Positions 12,548 to 13,139 of a DNA stretch of 13,139 bases are shown piece by piece. The stretch is taken from positions 1-13,139 of the forward strand of contig CAMLNG010000048.1 in assembly GCA_946481195.1 (NCBI GenBank), in the 5' to 3' direction. The notes under the pieces are model-generated. The model was not told where the DNA came from, did not search any database, and saw nothing but the letters and a program-made list of their open reading frames with translations. Every line of letters starts with the position of its first letter. Position 1 is the stretch's first letter. The stretch comes from an uncultured Chromatiaceae bacterium. Its GTDB lineage: Bacteria > Pseudomonadota > Gammaproteobacteria > Enterobacterales > Alteromonadaceae. The position numbers and the translations under genes are program-made.

Positions 12548-13139
12548 CACAGTCGTCCTGCTGTTGCGGGAATTGTTGCCGGTGGTGTTGTTATTAAGCC
12601 TGTTGCTGGCGGCAAATCCGGCAGCAATGCGCGCCATTCTGCTGCGTGTCCTGTGGATTGGCGCCCCTTTACTGATAGTACAAAGCAGCCAATACAGCCT
12701 GCTGGCCGGAATGTGGGACGGGCAGGGCCTGGAATTCTGGTATGCCTGCTGTTATCTGCTTTGCGCTGTGTTTCTCAGCGCGCTGTTATTACAACCAAAG
12801 CATCATGTCTGGCTGGCTGCGGCTGCGGTCGTGGCTTTGGCGCTGATTAATGGCAGCAACCTGGTGCTGTATTTGTTTTTGTATCCGCGTGAACTGGATG
12901 ACAGCCAAAGTCTGTGGCTTGGCGCCGCGCTTGGCAGCGGCATCAGTTTGAGTATTGCGGTACTGATGTATCACCTGGTGCTGGAACTAAGGCTGTATTG
13001 GCGCGAGTGCGCAGCCGTCATGCTGTGTTTCAGCGCGGCACGGCAGGTCAGTGCGGCAGTATTTATTCTGCATCAGATGGATTTATTCGGCGGTGCTGAG
13101 CCGGTCTGGCCACAGCATCTGTGGATCGATGAGAGTTCT
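12537..13139 (+). CDS. FTR1-family iron permease-like protein, 5' part (cut by window end)
   Basis: ATG 12537 opens a frame that runs without a stop to the last base, 201 codons. GGAGG at 12527-12531 precedes it with a 5-base spacer. The translation is strongly hydrophobic with about six membrane helices, beginning MLINTVVLLLRELLPVVLLL. The first helix carries RELLP where ferric permeases of the FTR1/EfeU/FtrC type have the iron-binding R-E-x-x-E. Cysteines and tyrosines are frequent in helix 3 (EFWYACCYLL). The cupredoxin gene directly before it supports an Ftr-type uptake system. Family membership rests on this context and on helix 1; a divergent or non-iron substrate is possible. Confidence 0.72.
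   Translation, partial: MLINTVVLLLRELLPVVLLLSLLLAANPAAMRAILLRVLWIGAPLLIVQSSQYSLLAGMWDGQGLEFWYACCYLLCAVFLSALLLQPKHHVWLAAAAVVALALINGSNLVLYLFLYPRELDDSQSLWLGAALGSGISLSIAVLMYHLVLELRLYWRECAAVMLCFSAARQVSAAVFILHQMDLFGGAEPVWPQHLWIDESS

Noticed and set aside
1..13139. Mobile elements, CRISPR arrays, tRNA or rRNA genes
   Set aside because: No transposase or integrase reading frame, no spaced direct repeat array and no cloverleaf or rRNA-like stretch was seen on either strand.

Overview
This is a chromosomal window from a gammaproteobacterium. Gene content and protein style (AzlCD with a XRE-cupin regulator, the YeeN-like second YebC paralogue, cytochrome b562, the thermostable-hemolysin/heme-oxygenase-like cluster, a QseBC-type two-component system) suggest an Alteromonadales/Chromatiaceae-type bacterium such as Rheinheimera or a relative of Shewanella. 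The genus is an inference. Base composition looks even, genes are densely packed with good ribosome binding sites, and I see no insertion sequence, integrase, tRNA, rRNA or CRISPR array.

Layout. (1) 1-671: the 3' end of a nitroreductase-family gene, then a DoxX-like membrane protein. (2) 793-2416: an outer-membrane porin followed by a very small periplasmic phosphate-binding-like protein, closed by a clear terminator. (3) 2507-4188: an autonomous export module: a consensus -35 box, a striking tandem operator, a XRE-cupin regulator with a TTG start, then azlC and azlD with overlapping ends. A bidirectional terminator separates azlD from the convergent yebC-like gene (4202-4912, minus). (4) 5079-5519: cytochrome b562-like periplasmic protein, followed by a long hairpin. 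(5) 5663-10085: five tightly spaced genes: a thermostable-hemolysin family protein (GNAT/autoinducer-synthase-like), an AMP-forming acyl ligase, a heme-oxygenase-like diiron oxidase (HDO), a short-chain dehydrogenase and a secreted TPR protein. (6) 10144-13139: an OmpR-type response regulator, a QseC-type histidine kinase, a cysteine-less cupredoxin and an FTR1-like permease cut by the window end, all overlapping or nearly so.

How they may work together. Region 5 looks like a small-molecule pathway: the ligase would activate a carboxylic (probably fatty) acid, the GNAT-like protein would transfer the acyl group to an amine, and the HDO and SDR would oxidise and reduce the product. The product is unknown to me, and this is the best candidate for an undescribed system in the window. 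Region 6 looks like a two-component-controlled iron (or other metal) uptake operon of the FtrB/FtrC type, whose remaining parts would lie beyond the right edge. Region 3 is a self-regulated branched-chain amino acid (or analogue) exporter.
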